Positions 1-9,276 of a DNA stretch of 64,000 nucleotides are shown here, piece after piece (the stretch's first letter is position 1; each line of letters starts with the position of its first letter). The notes beneath the pieces are model-generated. The model was not told the DNA's origin. It was given only the letters and a program-made list of their open reading frames with translations, and did not search any database. The stretch comes from Lewinellaceae bacterium (GTDB taxonomy: Bacteria > Bacteroidota > Bacteroidia > Chitinophagales > Saprospiraceae), in assembly GCA_020636135.1 (NCBI GenBank), contig JACJYK010000001.1:854501-918500 (forward strand), read 5' to 3'. A program made the translations under genes and the position numbers.

Positions 1-389
1 ATTGTGCGCTGCAGGATGTCCTGGTAAGCCAGTTGGATGAGTTGTCTAACGGCCTGTTCCTCGTATACCTGATCAGGCCTGAGTTTGATATGCCGGCCCA
101 GTTTTCCGGTTCCTTCCAGTATTCCGGATGGGTCAGGCAGGGTTGCCCCATAAAAGAAACCGACGTTTACATGTGCACTGTAGACATTGACATAGGCGAA
201 TGGAGCATGGTCCACACAGCCCATCGGATAATTATCATGAAAGATACCCTGAACATCCGGGCCGCAGTGATGGATCACCTTAATCCATTTGCTGGCGATA
301 GGCCGTAGTTCGGCAGGTTTCCGGTTCAGCCAGTCCTCCAATTCAATATTCTGAAGGTCTTTACCGGTATATCTGAGTATTTTATTCAT
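1..389 (-). CDS. DUF1801 family protein, 3' end outside the window
   Basis: An open reading frame starts at an ATG at 389 and runs leftward without a stop to the window edge, so about 129 residues of the N-terminal part are visible. It carries the conserved core of the DUF1801 (YdhG-like) family: a stretch reading HAPFAYVNVYSAHVNVGFF, followed by LPDPSGILEGTGK and RHIKLRP. The family is small, cytoplasmic and of unknown biochemical role. The gene lies 42 bases downstream of the GNAT-NTF2 gene on the same strand, which suggests co-transcription. The family call is firm; the function is not known. Confidence 0.85.
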   Translation of the reverse strand, partial: MNKILRYTGKDLQNIELEDWLNRKPAELRPIASKWIKVIHHCGPDVQGIFHDNYPMGCVDHAPFAYVNVYSAHVNVGFFYGATLPDPSGILEGTGKLGRHIKLRPDQVYEEQAVRQLIQLAYQDILQRT

Positions 390-431
390 GTTAACCTTTT
401 CATATCCTGTAATCCTGATTTGGAAATGGTG

Positions 432-1316
432 TCATACATGGTCATCCTCCCAAATTACATTGGCGATTTTCCAATCCGGGCCGGCTTTTGCGAATTGAAA
501 TAGTTTGGTGCCGGAGCCAGTAAAATCATTGCCATTGAGACATCCGCTTTTGGCGTAACGTGAAATACGTTGGGCGATATGATGACTGATCCGGGTTTCA
601 TCTGATATTTCCCATTCACTGAATCCGGTCAATGTTCCGTTTGTTAATAATAATTCTCTGGGTTTAAGGAATGCATTGAGGTCAAATATTTCCGTCTGTC
701 CCGAGCTGAATTTAATGATGTTCGCTTCAGGCAGGCAAATGGAATAAATTTCCTGCAATGGAGGAACTTGTTGGTTGGTATTGGTAAAAAGATTAAAAAA
801 ACGAGTTGTAAGCTGGTCAATTTTGTATTGATCTGCTGAAATTGAATAAACGGATAATAATTGTTTTTTGACTTCAATTTCCTTTTCAATTTTTAATCCC
901 ATTCGCTTGAGTAGCCGGATCGATTTTTCATTGTCCGGCAATGAGATAGCCAGAATTTTATCGATTGTCTGACCATGGAATATGTAATCCATTACTGCCC
1001 GGGTGGCTTCCAGGGCATAACCCTGATTGGTGTATGCAGACAGAAAGGCATAACCGACATCATGATGTGGCAGATAATCCCTCTTCATGAATGTAATCAT
1101 GCCGATGGGATCTTCTTCTCCATGCCTTTTCACAGTCCAGTAATCCGATCCGGCGTCGTTCCTGGCATTTTGAATATAAAGTTGTGCATCCGAAAGTGAA
1201 TGGACATTACGGTCACCGATGTACCGGATCCATTCCGGCATATTGACCAATTCAAGAATAAATTCCTGATCGGACATATTCAGCAAGCTGAGGTAAAGCC
1301 GTTCGGTTTTAATCAT
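432..1316 (-). CDS. GNAT N-acetyltransferase fused to an NTF2/SnoaL-like domain
   Basis: Residues about 1-155 form a RimJ/RimL-type GNAT acetyltransferase, with an N-terminal TERLYL start, a GYA-EATRAV acetyl-CoA loop region and the late NEKSIRLLKRMGL motif. Residues about 160-294 resemble an NTF2/SnoaL-like domain, with the sequence GSGTKLFQF and the C-terminal WKIANVIWEDD. GNAT proteins of this class are normally about 170-180 residues, so this is a two-domain fusion. I chose the ATG at 1316 over a GTG two codons upstream because TERLYL follows it directly, as is usual in the family. The acetylated substrate is unknown. It is probably cytoplasmic and transcribed with the DUF1801 gene downstream. 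Confidence 0.82.
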   Translation of the reverse strand: MIKTERLYLSLLNMSDQEFILELVNMPEWIRYIGDRNVHSLSDAQLYIQNARNDAGSDYWTVKRHGEEDPIGMITFMKRDYLPHHDVGYAFLSAYTNQGYALEATRAVMDYIFHGQTIDKILAISLPDNEKSIRLLKRMGLKIEKEIEVKKQLLSVYSISADQYKIDQLTTRFFNLFTNTNQQVPPLQEIYSICLPEANIIKFSSGQTEIFDLNAFLKPRELLLTNGTLTGFSEWEISDETRISHHIAQRISRYAKSGCLNGNDFTGSGTKLFQFAKAGPDWKIANVIWEDDHV

Positions 1317-1617
1317 GCTCACCAGTAGGTTTTAATATTCAGTGCTTTTTTTCCGATTTGTCTAATGAATTCTTCTGGACTCCCGGAACCAAATAATGAT
1401 AATTTACGCAAGCCTGACGTGTTTTCATGATAAATTTATGTACAGATACTTATAAATCAGTGGGCAGGATAGTCAATTTTTGTTTTGGGATTGAACAAGT
1501 TCAGGGTGCAGGGACATCACAAATACCTCCCTGCTGGTACCAAATGAACCGATCGTGGTCACATGAACTTGATAACCTGGTTAATTGACCGTAACCTTGA
1601 AGGATAAATTACACCAA

Positions 1618-3036
1618 ATGAGAAGAATCACCATTGCATTTCTGGTCATCACAAACCTGTGCGGTGTCAAAATGCTGTCTGGCCAGGCTATTGAAAATCC
1701 TGAGCAGTTAGCCGTAGAACTTGATGCCCTGGTACAACAGTATCGTGACCTGGATATATTTTCCGGGGTAGTGCTTGTGGCTGAAAATGGTAAGCCGGTC
1801 TATCAAAAGGCATTTGGGTTATCCAACCGGGAAAAAGGAACAACCAATACCCTGGGTACGTATTTTGACATTGGATCCATCAATAAGCTGTTTACCAAAG
1901 TTCTGGTTATGCAGTTGATCGAAGAAGGAAAGATACAGCCGGACGATCATTTGGGTAAATTTCTGAATGGGTTTCCCGAAGAAGCAGCCGCTAAAGTGAC
2001 TGTCAAAGAGTTGATTGATCATACTTCTGGTTATGGAGATTATATGCAGGAGCCGGGCTTTTTTGATTTGCCAAAAAGCCAGCAGACAATCCCTGCACTG
2101 GTCGAAAGGATTCGTAAAATGCCGCTGGATTTTGAGCCGGGAACAGAATGGCAATACAGCAATGCAGGATACCTGTTGCTGGGTGGTATCATCGAGGAAG
2201 TGACTGGTAAGCCATTTTACCAGAACATCCTGGATCGGATTGTGATTCCTCTGGGCATGACCCATACGGTGGTTGACGAAAAGAAGGAAGTTACGGCAAA
2301 CCGGGCGATCGGGTACATGAAGACGATGTTCGGATCCTTGGAAAACAATGAGAATCTGTTATTGATACCGACACCTGCCGGTGGTTTTATCATGACGGTT
2401 GAAGACTTGTTCAAATTTGTTGAGGCTTATTTCTTTTCAGATCAAATGGTAAGTCCGGCAGGAAAGCAATACGACGATTTTTATCCTTTTATCCAGCAGT
2501 TGAAGAAAGATGGTGGCGCCATTCCGGTAGCCGGTGGATTCGAAGGTGCCAATGCTCTGGCGTTGGTGGACATTCAACGCCATCTTGATGTCATTGTATT
2601 GGCTAACATGGACGAGCCGGTGGCCGAAAATCTGGGCAAGGCCATTTACGGATTGATCGATGGGAAAGAACCAACTGCGCCGGCCCTTCCCCTGATTCCG
2701 CAACTCTATTCAGCCTATCGTGATCAGGGCATCGGCTATTTGAAGGAACACTTTGCGGAGCTCATTGCGGGCACCGAAGATCGTGAGCCCGGGGATGTAT
2801 GGTTGAATCAGATCGGCTACAATTTGCTGTATTCCGGCATGACCTCCGAGGCATTACAGATCTTTAAACTGAATACTGAATTATTTCCGGACATAGCCAA
2901 CTGCTGGGACAGCTACGGTGAGGCTTTGTTGAAAAGCGGTGACCGGAATGCCGCACTGAAAGCGTACAAACAGGCGCTCGCCATACGTCCTGACCTGCCC
3001 TCTGCTCTTGAGGCCATAAAAAAATTGGAAAATTAA
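1618..3036 (+). CDS. Serine hydrolase (beta-lactamase class C fold) with C-terminal TPR
   Basis: The protein has 472 residues from the ATG at 1618. That ATG gives a clean signal peptide ending near LSGQA, whereas the upstream TTG at 1585 would add an unhelpful hydrophilic prefix. Motif one is S87-I-N-K90 (SxxK) and motif two is Y180-S-N182, which identifies the serine beta-lactamase/D-Ala-D-Ala carboxypeptidase-like fold. The usual third motif (HTG or KTG) is not evident; a GGFEGANA segment stands near the expected place. Residues about 400-470 form one to two TPR units. Family members include esterases, peptidases and D-aminopeptidases, so the substrate is open. It is exported, probably to the periplasm. 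It is the only plus-strand gene in the first 14 kb. Confidence 0.85.
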   Translation: MRRITIAFLVITNLCGVKMLSGQAIENPEQLAVELDALVQQYRDLDIFSGVVLVAENGKPVYQKAFGLSNREKGTTNTLGTYFDIGSINKLFTKVLVMQLIEEGKIQPDDHLGKFLNGFPEEAAAKVTVKELIDHTSGYGDYMQEPGFFDLPKSQQTIPALVERIRKMPLDFEPGTEWQYSNAGYLLLGGIIEEVTGKPFYQNILDRIVIPLGMTHTVVDEKKEVTANRAIGYMKTMFGSLENNENLLLIPTPAGGFIMTVEDLFKFVEAYFFSDQMVSPAGKQYDDFYPFIQQLKKDGGAIPVAGGFEGANALALVDIQRHLDVIVLANMDEPVAENLGKAIYGLIDGKEPTAPALPLIPQLYSAYRDQGIGYLKEHFAELIAGTEDREPGDVWLNQIGYNLLYSGMTSEALQIFKLNTELFPDIANCWDSYGEALLKSGDRNAALKAYKQALAIRPDLPSALEAIKKLEN

Positions 3037-3104
3037 TGGCCAGCCCGCAGGATTAGAGTCGCAAGTTGGCATTCCTTCTGTGTTTTGGATTACGCCAGTT
3101 ATCT

Positions 3105-4787
3105 CTATTGATGGGTAAACAGGTAGTCCGATGCTTCAGCGATCTCTGAACGCTCACTCACTTCGCCGCCAGCCAGATCTGCCAACTTCTGGTAATAGTT
3201 TTTTGCTGCTTCGGTATCATTCAGTTTTAGTGCAGATACAGCAGCACCATAAAGCCCATTTAAGCGGTTTGGATGCGTATTCAGATCCATTTGATAGGCC
3301 ATTAGTGCCTGTTCCGGTCGGTCAATTGTCAGGAGCAGATCGGCAAGAAGCTCCCGGGCAGGCAATACTTCGCATGGGGTCACCGGATGTTTGGTGGTAT
3401 GGTCTTCACGGTTTGCTGCATCTTCCATCAGGCTCAAGGCCTCTTCAAAATTGCCTTCAGCCCACTTGATCCAGCCTTTAGCGGCCAGTGACTGAATCAT
3501 GACCTGGTTGGCCTGATAGGTATTATTCGCCCTGGATAATTTTGCCTGGAGCGTGTCAAGTTGCGCGAGCTCGGAGTAGGCTGCTTGGAGATCTCCGGTA
3601 TGTGCAGCACCGAGTGCACGGGTAAAATGCAGGATGGAAGCTTGCCAGGGAAACTGCTCCCAGGGGAAGTCCATCGGTGGCAGGGTCAAATTTGCTGCGG
3701 TTTTCCAATCCTTATTTTCCAAAACCATTCTTGCGGGTATAGCTGCCATGGCATAAGCAACTTTAAAATTTACGGGATATACTTTTTCAAAAGTTTTCAG
3801 GTAATCGTTTTGGGCAGCAGCTTGACCATTGTTGCCGCGTTGCAGGTAGGCGTATACAATGTAATCCATGCCATGTAATTCTTCATCCCAATGAGCATTA
3901 AATCCTGCCTGGTCTGCATAACAGACTGCTGAAGCTATGGAGTTTAAATTGGACTCAATCGATTCATCCCATAGACCCAATCGGGTAAAAATATGGGAGG
4001 GCATATGTTGTGCATGCGCAGAAGCCGGAGCAATTTGCGCATACTTGCGAGCAGTGACCAGGGCCTTGGACGCCAATACCGGATTGTCATAATTGTGGAT
4101 GATGTAATGGGCTATTCCAGGGTGATTCGGATGGTCTGAGAAAAGGGATTCGAGAATGCTGCCCGCTTTCCGCTGGTTGGTGAAATTTTGATCGGCAGGG
4201 TCGGCGGTGGTATTTAGCGCCAGCGCATAGAGGATGGCAGCCTCGTTATCGTCCGGGTATTTCAAATAGATGGCCTCCATTTTGTCAGCCATTTTTTGTG
4301 CTCTGGTTTTCGGATCGGCGCTTTCCCAGTGGTGATAATATTCGCCGATGGCAGCAAGGTATTCCGCCTCTCTTTCTGTCTTTGGAATGGTCGCAGCAAT
4401 TTGTAGGATCTTTTCACCTTTCTTCAATTGTTCCGGTCCCGGCGGCTCCCATAAGGCATGGTAGATGCTCATTGCGATTCCCCAGTAGGCCATTGCACAA
4501 TTCGGATCGGCATCAATAACCTGTACAAATGCCTTCTCCGCTTCATCGTATTCAAACGAATGCAACAGCGATATAGCCAGCTCAAAAGTTTCCCGGACCG
4601 AATAGTCGCAGGACATGGCAAAATCTACTTCTCCGAAGTCTTTCCCGCTGCACATGATGATATCTCCGCGAAGCAGTTCGATTTGGTTCAGGGCAGGATT
4701 GGGGTTATTGACTTTTTGATGGCATCTTGATATTGGTCCCAATAAAATCAGGATAATTGCCAGGATAAATGGAATTGAATATTTCAT
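3105..4787 (-). CDS. TPR-repeat protein, exported
   Basis: This 560-residue protein starts with a hydrophobic leader and a cysteine at position 22. The residues before the cysteine (ISRC) are a poor lipobox because of the arginine, so it may be a lipoprotein or simply cleaved. TPR-type helices run over most of the length, for example EYDEAEKAFVQVIDADPN near residues 85-105 and units near the C-terminus. An AHAQHMPSHIFTRLGLWDES segment in the middle is typical of a widespread bacterial TPR family without assigned function. It is convergent with the serine hydrolase gene, 68 bases away. The role is likely protein-protein interaction in the envelope, but no partner can be named. Confidence 0.75.
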   Translation of the reverse strand: MKYSIPFILAIILILLGPISRCHQKVNNPNPALNQIELLRGDIIMCSGKDFGEVDFAMSCDYSVRETFELAISLLHSFEYDEAEKAFVQVIDADPNCAMAYWGIAMSIYHALWEPPGPEQLKKGEKILQIAATIPKTEREAEYLAAIGEYYHHWESADPKTRAQKMADKMEAIYLKYPDDNEAAILYALALNTTADPADQNFTNQRKAGSILESLFSDHPNHPGIAHYIIHNYDNPVLASKALVTARKYAQIAPASAHAQHMPSHIFTRLGLWDESIESNLNSIASAVCYADQAGFNAHWDEELHGMDYIVYAYLQRGNNGQAAAQNDYLKTFEKVYPVNFKVAYAMAAIPARMVLENKDWKTAANLTLPPMDFPWEQFPWQASILHFTRALGAAHTGDLQAAYSELAQLDTLQAKLSRANNTYQANQVMIQSLAAKGWIKWAEGNFEEALSLMEDAANREDHTTKHPVTPCEVLPARELLADLLLTIDRPEQALMAYQMDLNTHPNRLNGLYGAAVSALKLNDTEAAKNYYQKLADLAGGEVSERSEIAEASDYLFTHQ

Positions 4788-5128
4788 GTACCATGAAATT
4801 GATCTTTACAGTAATATTGCCTGAAGCACATTTAATGCCTCTACCTAATTTACGTTAATTTCTTTATTCACGTGGGACATTAACCAATCGAACGAAATAA
4901 AACGCATGGACCCGGTAATCCGATGAACAGGTACGGGATATTTAATCTCAAATAATATCACTTCGATCCGCACTGGAAATGTTGAATATTGGGGTCCGTG
5001 GACAAACAAAAAGACTATGGGACTCAATACCTAAAATAGATCTGATGTTTTTATTCTGAAGCGCATTCTTCAGCTCCGGGGACTTCAAAAAATAAATGAT
5101 TGGATATCTACAGCTCTTAAAACCTGTG
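4788..5128. other. Intergenic region without a convincing gene
   Basis: This 341-base region separates the TPR gene from the SDR gene, both on the minus strand. It contains two overlapping minus-strand frames of 60 and 73 codons, but neither has family-like composition or a plausible context, and I do not call them. I saw no clear terminator or promoter of the Bacteroidota type. Confidence 0.5.
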
Positions 5129-5887
5129 TTATACTGCGGTATATCCTCCATCAACCAGATAATATCCACCCGTTATAAAGGATGCTTTATCGGAACTTAG
5201 GAATAATACCAGTTCAGCGACCTCTTCCGGTTTACCAAGGCGGCCGATAGGATGCCTTTGTCTCAAAAGTTCAAGTAATTCGTCATTAGCGTGCTTTTCT
5301 AGGAGGGGAGTAAGGATGTACCCGGGTCCGACAGCATTGCACCGAATGTTCAGAGCGCCGTATTCCGTTGCGATATTTTTGGTGAGTCCCACCAATCCAT
5401 GTTTGGAGGTGGTGTACGCACTGGATAAAGGTGCTGCGACGGTACCATGGACGGATGCCATATTCACAATAGCTCCACTACCATTGTCCACCATGGCTTT
5501 TAGTTGATATTTGCATCCGTAGAATACACCGTTCAGGTTGACATCAAGAACTTTTTTCCAGCTTTCGAGGCTGTAATCACCGGTCAGGGCAGCTTCGCCT
5601 CCGATGCCGGCATTGTTGCAGGCAACATCCAGTTTGCCAAATTTTTTGATGGTGGCCTTTAACAGCGCTTCGTTGTCCTCCGGTGTGGAAGTGTCTGCAT
5701 GAAAATAGGCCGCCGTGCCCCCGACCGCGGTTATCAGGTCCACCGTTTCATTTCCTCCTTCATCAGAGATGTCGGAAACCATCACGGAGGCTCCTTCCCT
5801 GGCGTAAGCAAGTGCTACTGCCCTTCCAATGCCTGATCCGGCGCCGGTCACCAGTGCGACTTTTTGGTTTAATGCATTTCCATTCAT
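5129..5887 (-). CDS. Short-chain dehydrogenase/reductase (SDR)
   Basis: This is a classical SDR of 252 residues, the usual length. The Rossmann motif T14-GAGSGIG is near the N-terminus, NNAG is at 91-94, the catalytic serine is near 145, and the catalytic pair is Y158 and K162 (YTTSK). An aspartate in VMVSDIS after the second strand suggests preference for NAD(H). The C-terminus ends in ITGGYYLVDGGYTAV, as in glucose-1-dehydrogenase-like SDRs. It is cytoplasmic. The substrate cannot be read from the sequence, and the neighbours do not point to a pathway. Confidence 0.9.
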   Translation of the reverse strand: MNGNALNQKVALVTGAGSGIGRAVALAYAREGASVMVSDISDEGGNETVDLITAVGGTAAYFHADTSTPEDNEALLKATIKKFGKLDVACNNAGIGGEAALTGDYSLESWKKVLDVNLNGVFYGCKYQLKAMVDNGSGAIVNMASVHGTVAAPLSSAYTTSKHGLVGLTKNIATEYGALNIRCNAVGPGYILTPLLEKHANDELLELLRQRHPIGRLGKPEEVAELVLFLSSDKASFITGGYYLVDGGYTAV

Positions 5888-6010
5888 GGTATGACTATTG
5901 ATGATCCTGAAAGATCAAACATCTGGAAGTAATTCTGGTTTAAACAATTCTTAATCAGAAAAGAAGGGAAAGGAACCTGTTGGAAAAAGCAATAGCTTTG
6001 TTTGACTGAG

Positions 6011-6760
6011 CTAATCAGAAATTTCAAGCTCCGTTTCAATAGCAAAGATCAGACTCTTGCTCATTGTAATAAAATGATGCCAATGCTGAATCTGGTTTTT
6101 CTCCGATGAATATCGCTGATTTACTGCTGCAATAAATTCAATGTTGCGGGATAAACTTTCAATATCCAGCTGCTTGAATGCAGAGGGGTGTCCAATAAAT
6201 TGATCAAAAAAATCTTTTGATGTGGATAAGGTTTTGAACATGGTCGGAAAAACGACATCGAATTTTTGTTGTGTTGCATATTTGTCGTTTTCATTCAATT
6301 TGGAAATGCGGTAATATTCGAAGATCTGTTGACGGAGTAAATCATTACGAATGTATTTTAGGAAACCGGAAGATAAACTTTCATCAAAAGTGCCGCTGTT
6401 GACATTGAATTCATTACTGCTGGCCAATGTATAGGCCATTCGAAGAAACTTACCTGAAGTAAACTGGTGGGGGTTACTGAGTGCAATGTAGACCGAATCA
6501 ATTTGTGCTGTTCTGTCTTTCGCTGTTATAATGTTATAGGTTAATTGTAAGGTATCGTTAATCAAATCTTTTTTAAGACTTAGTAATATCCTGTTTTCTT
6601 CCTGATGGTGTTGCCTCCTTTCATTCCATTCATTGATTTGCAGGGCAATGAGGATCCCGATCACCACCAGAATAATTTCACCAATAGCATATACAAGGTA
6701 TTTACTGAATCGATTTTCAGACAGCCATAACCGGCGTAAATTTCTGATAAAATTGCTCAT
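6011..6760 (-). CDS. DUF6090 family membrane-anchored protein
   Basis: The 249-residue protein begins with the diagnostic DUF6090 N-terminus: a basic amphipathic segment, then ENRFSKYLVYAIGEIILVVI and one transmembrane helix ending GILIALQINEWNE (about residues 22-44). The rest is predicted soluble and helical. The family is almost restricted to Bacteroidota and has no known function; the topology suggests a single-pass inner-membrane protein. The oxidoreductase gene lies 45 bases upstream on the same strand, so a shared transcript is possible. Confidence 0.85.
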   Translation of the reverse strand: MSNFIRNLRRLWLSENRFSKYLVYAIGEIILVVIGILIALQINEWNERRQHHQEENRILLSLKKDLINDTLQLTYNIITAKDRTAQIDSVYIALSNPHQFTSGKFLRMAYTLASSNEFNVNSGTFDESLSSGFLKYIRNDLLRQQIFEYYRISKLNENDKYATQQKFDVVFPTMFKTLSTSKDFFDQFIGHPSAFKQLDIESLSRNIEFIAAVNQRYSSEKNQIQHWHHFITMSKSLIFAIETELEISD

Positions 6761-6805
6761 AGATATTAATTTATCTGCTGGTGGAAGACTTCGTTTGTTA
6801 GAAGC

Positions 6806-7807
6806 CTATGGGCAAAGCAATACTTTACCGGCGGTCATGTTGGCTAAATAATCTTCGATTCCACCATCAAATTCATCCAGCGAGATTTTTTTTTGGATGA
6901 TTATCTCCTGCCCGGACGATATTAATTTTTGGGCATTTTTTAAAATCTTTAATAATTTAAGCAGCGGTTGCCGGGTTATCCATTCCGACAGCCAGAACCC
7001 GCTTACTTGTTTTCGTTCAAACAGGATATTGGTCACATCAGCGGTAAAGAAATCCCCGGACAAGCGTCCATAAATGCGGACTTCACCACCTTTGGGCAGG
7101 GCGCTTAATAGATCCTGTGTGCTGGAGCCACCAATGGCGTCAAAAGCAATCATAGCGTTTTCCTGCTTGCAAATAGCTCTTAATTGAGTAAGGTAGTCTG
7201 CATCACTGCTGTTTAACACGAATTCAGCGCCAAGTTTGGCAAGCAGCTCCACCTGTTCCTGCCGGTGAACAACATTGATGAGGGTTATTTTTGCATCCGA
7301 ACACGCTTTGATGAGCATTTTCCCCAATGCACTGGCGGCCGCCGTATTCACCATCGCCTTATAATTATTTTTCTTACAGATATCGATAAAGGCCAGCGCC
7401 GTGGTAGGATTAACCATGAGCATGGAGCCCTGATCAACCGGTAGGTCTTTCATTAATGGGGACACAAACGTAAAATCGGTGACCATGTATTCTGCCCAGG
7501 AGCCATTGCCGGTCAACGGGGCAAAACAAGCTACATTTTTTCCACGCAGGCGTTTGGCAAGAAAATGATTGCCGGTAGCTACCACCTGACCACTTGCTTC
7601 AAAGCCGGGAATAACCGGTAAGGATTTCTTGTTTGGGTATTTTCCCTGCAGAAAAATGGCATCGGAGGGATTGATAGGCGACGCGGCAATTTTTATCAAG
7701 ACTTCCCTTTTGTCCGGTTTGGGTACATCTAAAACCTTCAGCTCAGGCTTTTTTCCATATTCGGTGAGCCATAAGGCTTTCATTTTGTCAGGGGATCGGT
7801 TTTCCAT
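6806..7807 (-). CDS. MDR-family NAD(P)H:quinone oxidoreductase-like protein
   Basis: This 333-residue protein belongs to the medium-chain dehydrogenase/reductase superfamily without catalytic zinc. Typical features are SPINPSDAIFLQGKYP near residues 53-68, the PGFEASGQVV segment, and a nucleotide-binding region starting at AAASALGKMLIKACSD (about 155-170). The glycine-rich loop is unusual, reading AAASALG rather than the common GAAGGVG. A second ATG eight codons in (MKALWLTEYGK) is also a plausible start. The substrate is unknown; relatives reduce quinones or enones with NAD(P)H. Confidence 0.82.
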   Translation of the reverse strand: MENRSPDKMKALWLTEYGKKPELKVLDVPKPDKREVLIKIAASPINPSDAIFLQGKYPNKKSLPVIPGFEASGQVVATGNHFLAKRLRGKNVACFAPLTGNGSWAEYMVTDFTFVSPLMKDLPVDQGSMLMVNPTTALAFIDICKKNNYKAMVNTAAASALGKMLIKACSDAKITLINVVHRQEQVELLAKLGAEFVLNSSDADYLTQLRAICKQENAMIAFDAIGGSSTQDLLSALPKGGEVRIYGRLSGDFFTADVTNILFERKQVSGFWLSEWITRQPLLKLLKILKNAQKLISSGQEIIIQKKISLDEFDGGIEDYLANMTAGKVLLCP

Positions 7808-7864
7808 TGTTTGGCTATTTTTAACTGATGGAGCTATTTGATTCCAATTTCTTCTGTGGCTGTA

Positions 7865-8329
7865 TTACTGATCGGTTTCTACTGACTCAATATAGCGTGC
7901 AAACTCCTTAGAGAAACCTGATTTATGACTTTCCCAGAATCGATAAAATGGGTCGATATCCAGCTGGCTCTGGTAATAGCCATTCCATCCTTGCCATATC
8001 TTTTCTTCCATGGCCCCTTTATGATAGGTAATGAATGCGAACTCCCAGGCATTAAACATGTCCGCAATGAAGGTATTGAGCTGGATAACCTGGGCAGGCA
8101 ATAGAGAGTCCTGGTTCGTCAGTGCTATTTCATAGATTTCTGCGAATCCCGGCACCCGGAACCAGGCGTTTTTTTCCATATCCATCGACACCAGAGCCTG
8201 ATGATTAGCGACTTGTACGGCTTTCGTGTTTTGCCTTATACTGATTCCTACATAGATGAGGGAAATGACTACCGCGACAGCCCCCACAATTTCCGAGATC
8301 TGGGCATATTTTTCGATTTTCGCATTCAT
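7865..8329 (-). CDS. Uncharacterised single-pass membrane protein
   Basis: The 154-residue protein has one transmembrane helix near residues 12-30 (IVGAVAVVISLIYVGISI), followed directly by RQNTKAVQVANHQALV and a soluble helical domain rich in aromatic residues. This architecture resembles a family of anonymous small membrane proteins common in marine bacteria. I cannot assign a named domain. It lies upstream of the MDR gene on the same strand, with a 57-base gap. No function is proposed. Confidence 0.65.
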   Translation of the reverse strand: MNAKIEKYAQISEIVGAVAVVISLIYVGISIRQNTKAVQVANHQALVSMDMEKNAWFRVPGFAEIYEIALTNQDSLLPAQVIQLNTFIADMFNAWEFAFITYHKGAMEEKIWQGWNGYYQSQLDIDPFYRFWESHKSGFSKEFARYIESVETDQ

Positions 8330-8665
8330 TGATCATTTGGTTTTTCAGGGTGCTGCTGGACATGTTCAATATATGATTTCCAAGTGGGATTTTCTCCGCT
8401 CCGTGTTGAATCGAAGCATTTGACAGCATTTAGTCCTACTATAGTCTGATCGATCCATCATAGAGAACCAGGGATGCTTGGCCAAGCTGAATGATCATTT
8501 CGGGATTATTGAAACCGGGCTAAACCGAAAGGGCATCCATCAGCTGCTGATTTAACGGGTTGGATTTTTCGTATGTTTCCTTTTTGGTGGCCAATTGTCG
8601 CCTCCCATGGACCCAATACTAGTTACTCCTGACCAGGGCCTTCATTGGATAAAATCTATCCTGTT
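8330..8665. other. Intergenic region, possibly with a small gene relic
   Basis: No intact gene is visible in these 336 bases. On the minus strand, one frame from 8594 to 8442 reads like protein except for a single TAG at 8520-8522: the segment before it contains KSNPLNQQLMDALSV and the segment after it PGFNNPEMIIQLGQASLVL. It could be a decayed or sequencing-interrupted small gene. I do not recognise the family, and the composition alone is weak evidence. Confidence 0.3.
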
Positions 8666-9214
8666 TTAACCGGCCTGTTCGTAAGCTGCCCGGAGCCAGT
8701 CTATTACCTCCGTGTCAATATCCTCGATACTGGTAAGGTTAATCTTATGTGAACACATCGCGTTGGAGCTGGGAGCCAGTTTCCCCTGATTTTCAAGCTC
8801 TTTCAGGTTCAGACCGACCTCAAATCGCGTTTTTGTAGCCGGTTGCAAAAGAGCAAATTGTTTCTTGCGCCGTAAACTCACGTAGGCCCGCTTGGGCGCT
8901 ACTTCGACATCTTTGCCGAATAGTAAGATCCCTTGCATCAGTTTGTCAAAAATCGGACGCATGTGTTCTTTCCCCTTGTACTGCTCTTCGATGAGCTCGT
9001 CTTTATTTTCCACAGAACCGGCATCTGCTTCCCGGGCTTTCATAGCCACCAGATTGGCAAATCCATGGGTAAAGCCATGCTCCGTCTTTAGGTATTTTAG
9101 GATCTCACCGTGCTTGGCAAATTGTTCTTTGCGGACAATGGCTACCCATTCCTCCAAGGTCTTCCCTGTGTTTTTGTGCAGGTTGTCGATCATGGTTTGT
9201 GTTGCTTTATCCAT
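8666..9214 (-). CDS. DUF4287 / DUF5655 domain protein
   Basis: Residues about 1-50 match DUF4287, with KTLEEWVAIVRKE and HGFTHGFANLVAMKA. The C-terminal part from about residue 70 matches DUF5655, with VSLRRKKQFALLQPATKTRFEVGLNLK. This pairing is a common arrangement in environmental bacteria. The protein is soluble and cytoplasmic, 182 residues, with no signal peptide. The biochemical role is unknown for both domains; DUF5655 is sometimes regarded as a predicted transport-associated domain, which I cannot support from this sequence. Confidence 0.85.
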   Translation of the reverse strand: MDKATQTMIDNLHKNTGKTLEEWVAIVRKEQFAKHGEILKYLKTEHGFTHGFANLVAMKAREADAGSVENKDELIEEQYKGKEHMRPIFDKLMQGILLFGKDVEVAPKRAYVSLRRKKQFALLQPATKTRFEVGLNLKELENQGKLAPSSNAMCSHKINLTSIEDIDTEVIDWLRAAYEQAG

Positions 9215-9276
9215 GGTGTTGTTATTTTCTGTTATGATGAAATCCTGTAAACACTGGTTTGCTGTACTTTACGCAT

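Noticed and set aside
33..308. A 91-codon plus-strand frame at the left edge
   Set aside because: It is antisense to the DUF1801 gene, whose conserved core is clear on the minus strand.
4845..5169. Two short overlapping minus-strand frames
   Set aside because: Both are under 75 codons, in different frames, with no recognisable motif or promoter.
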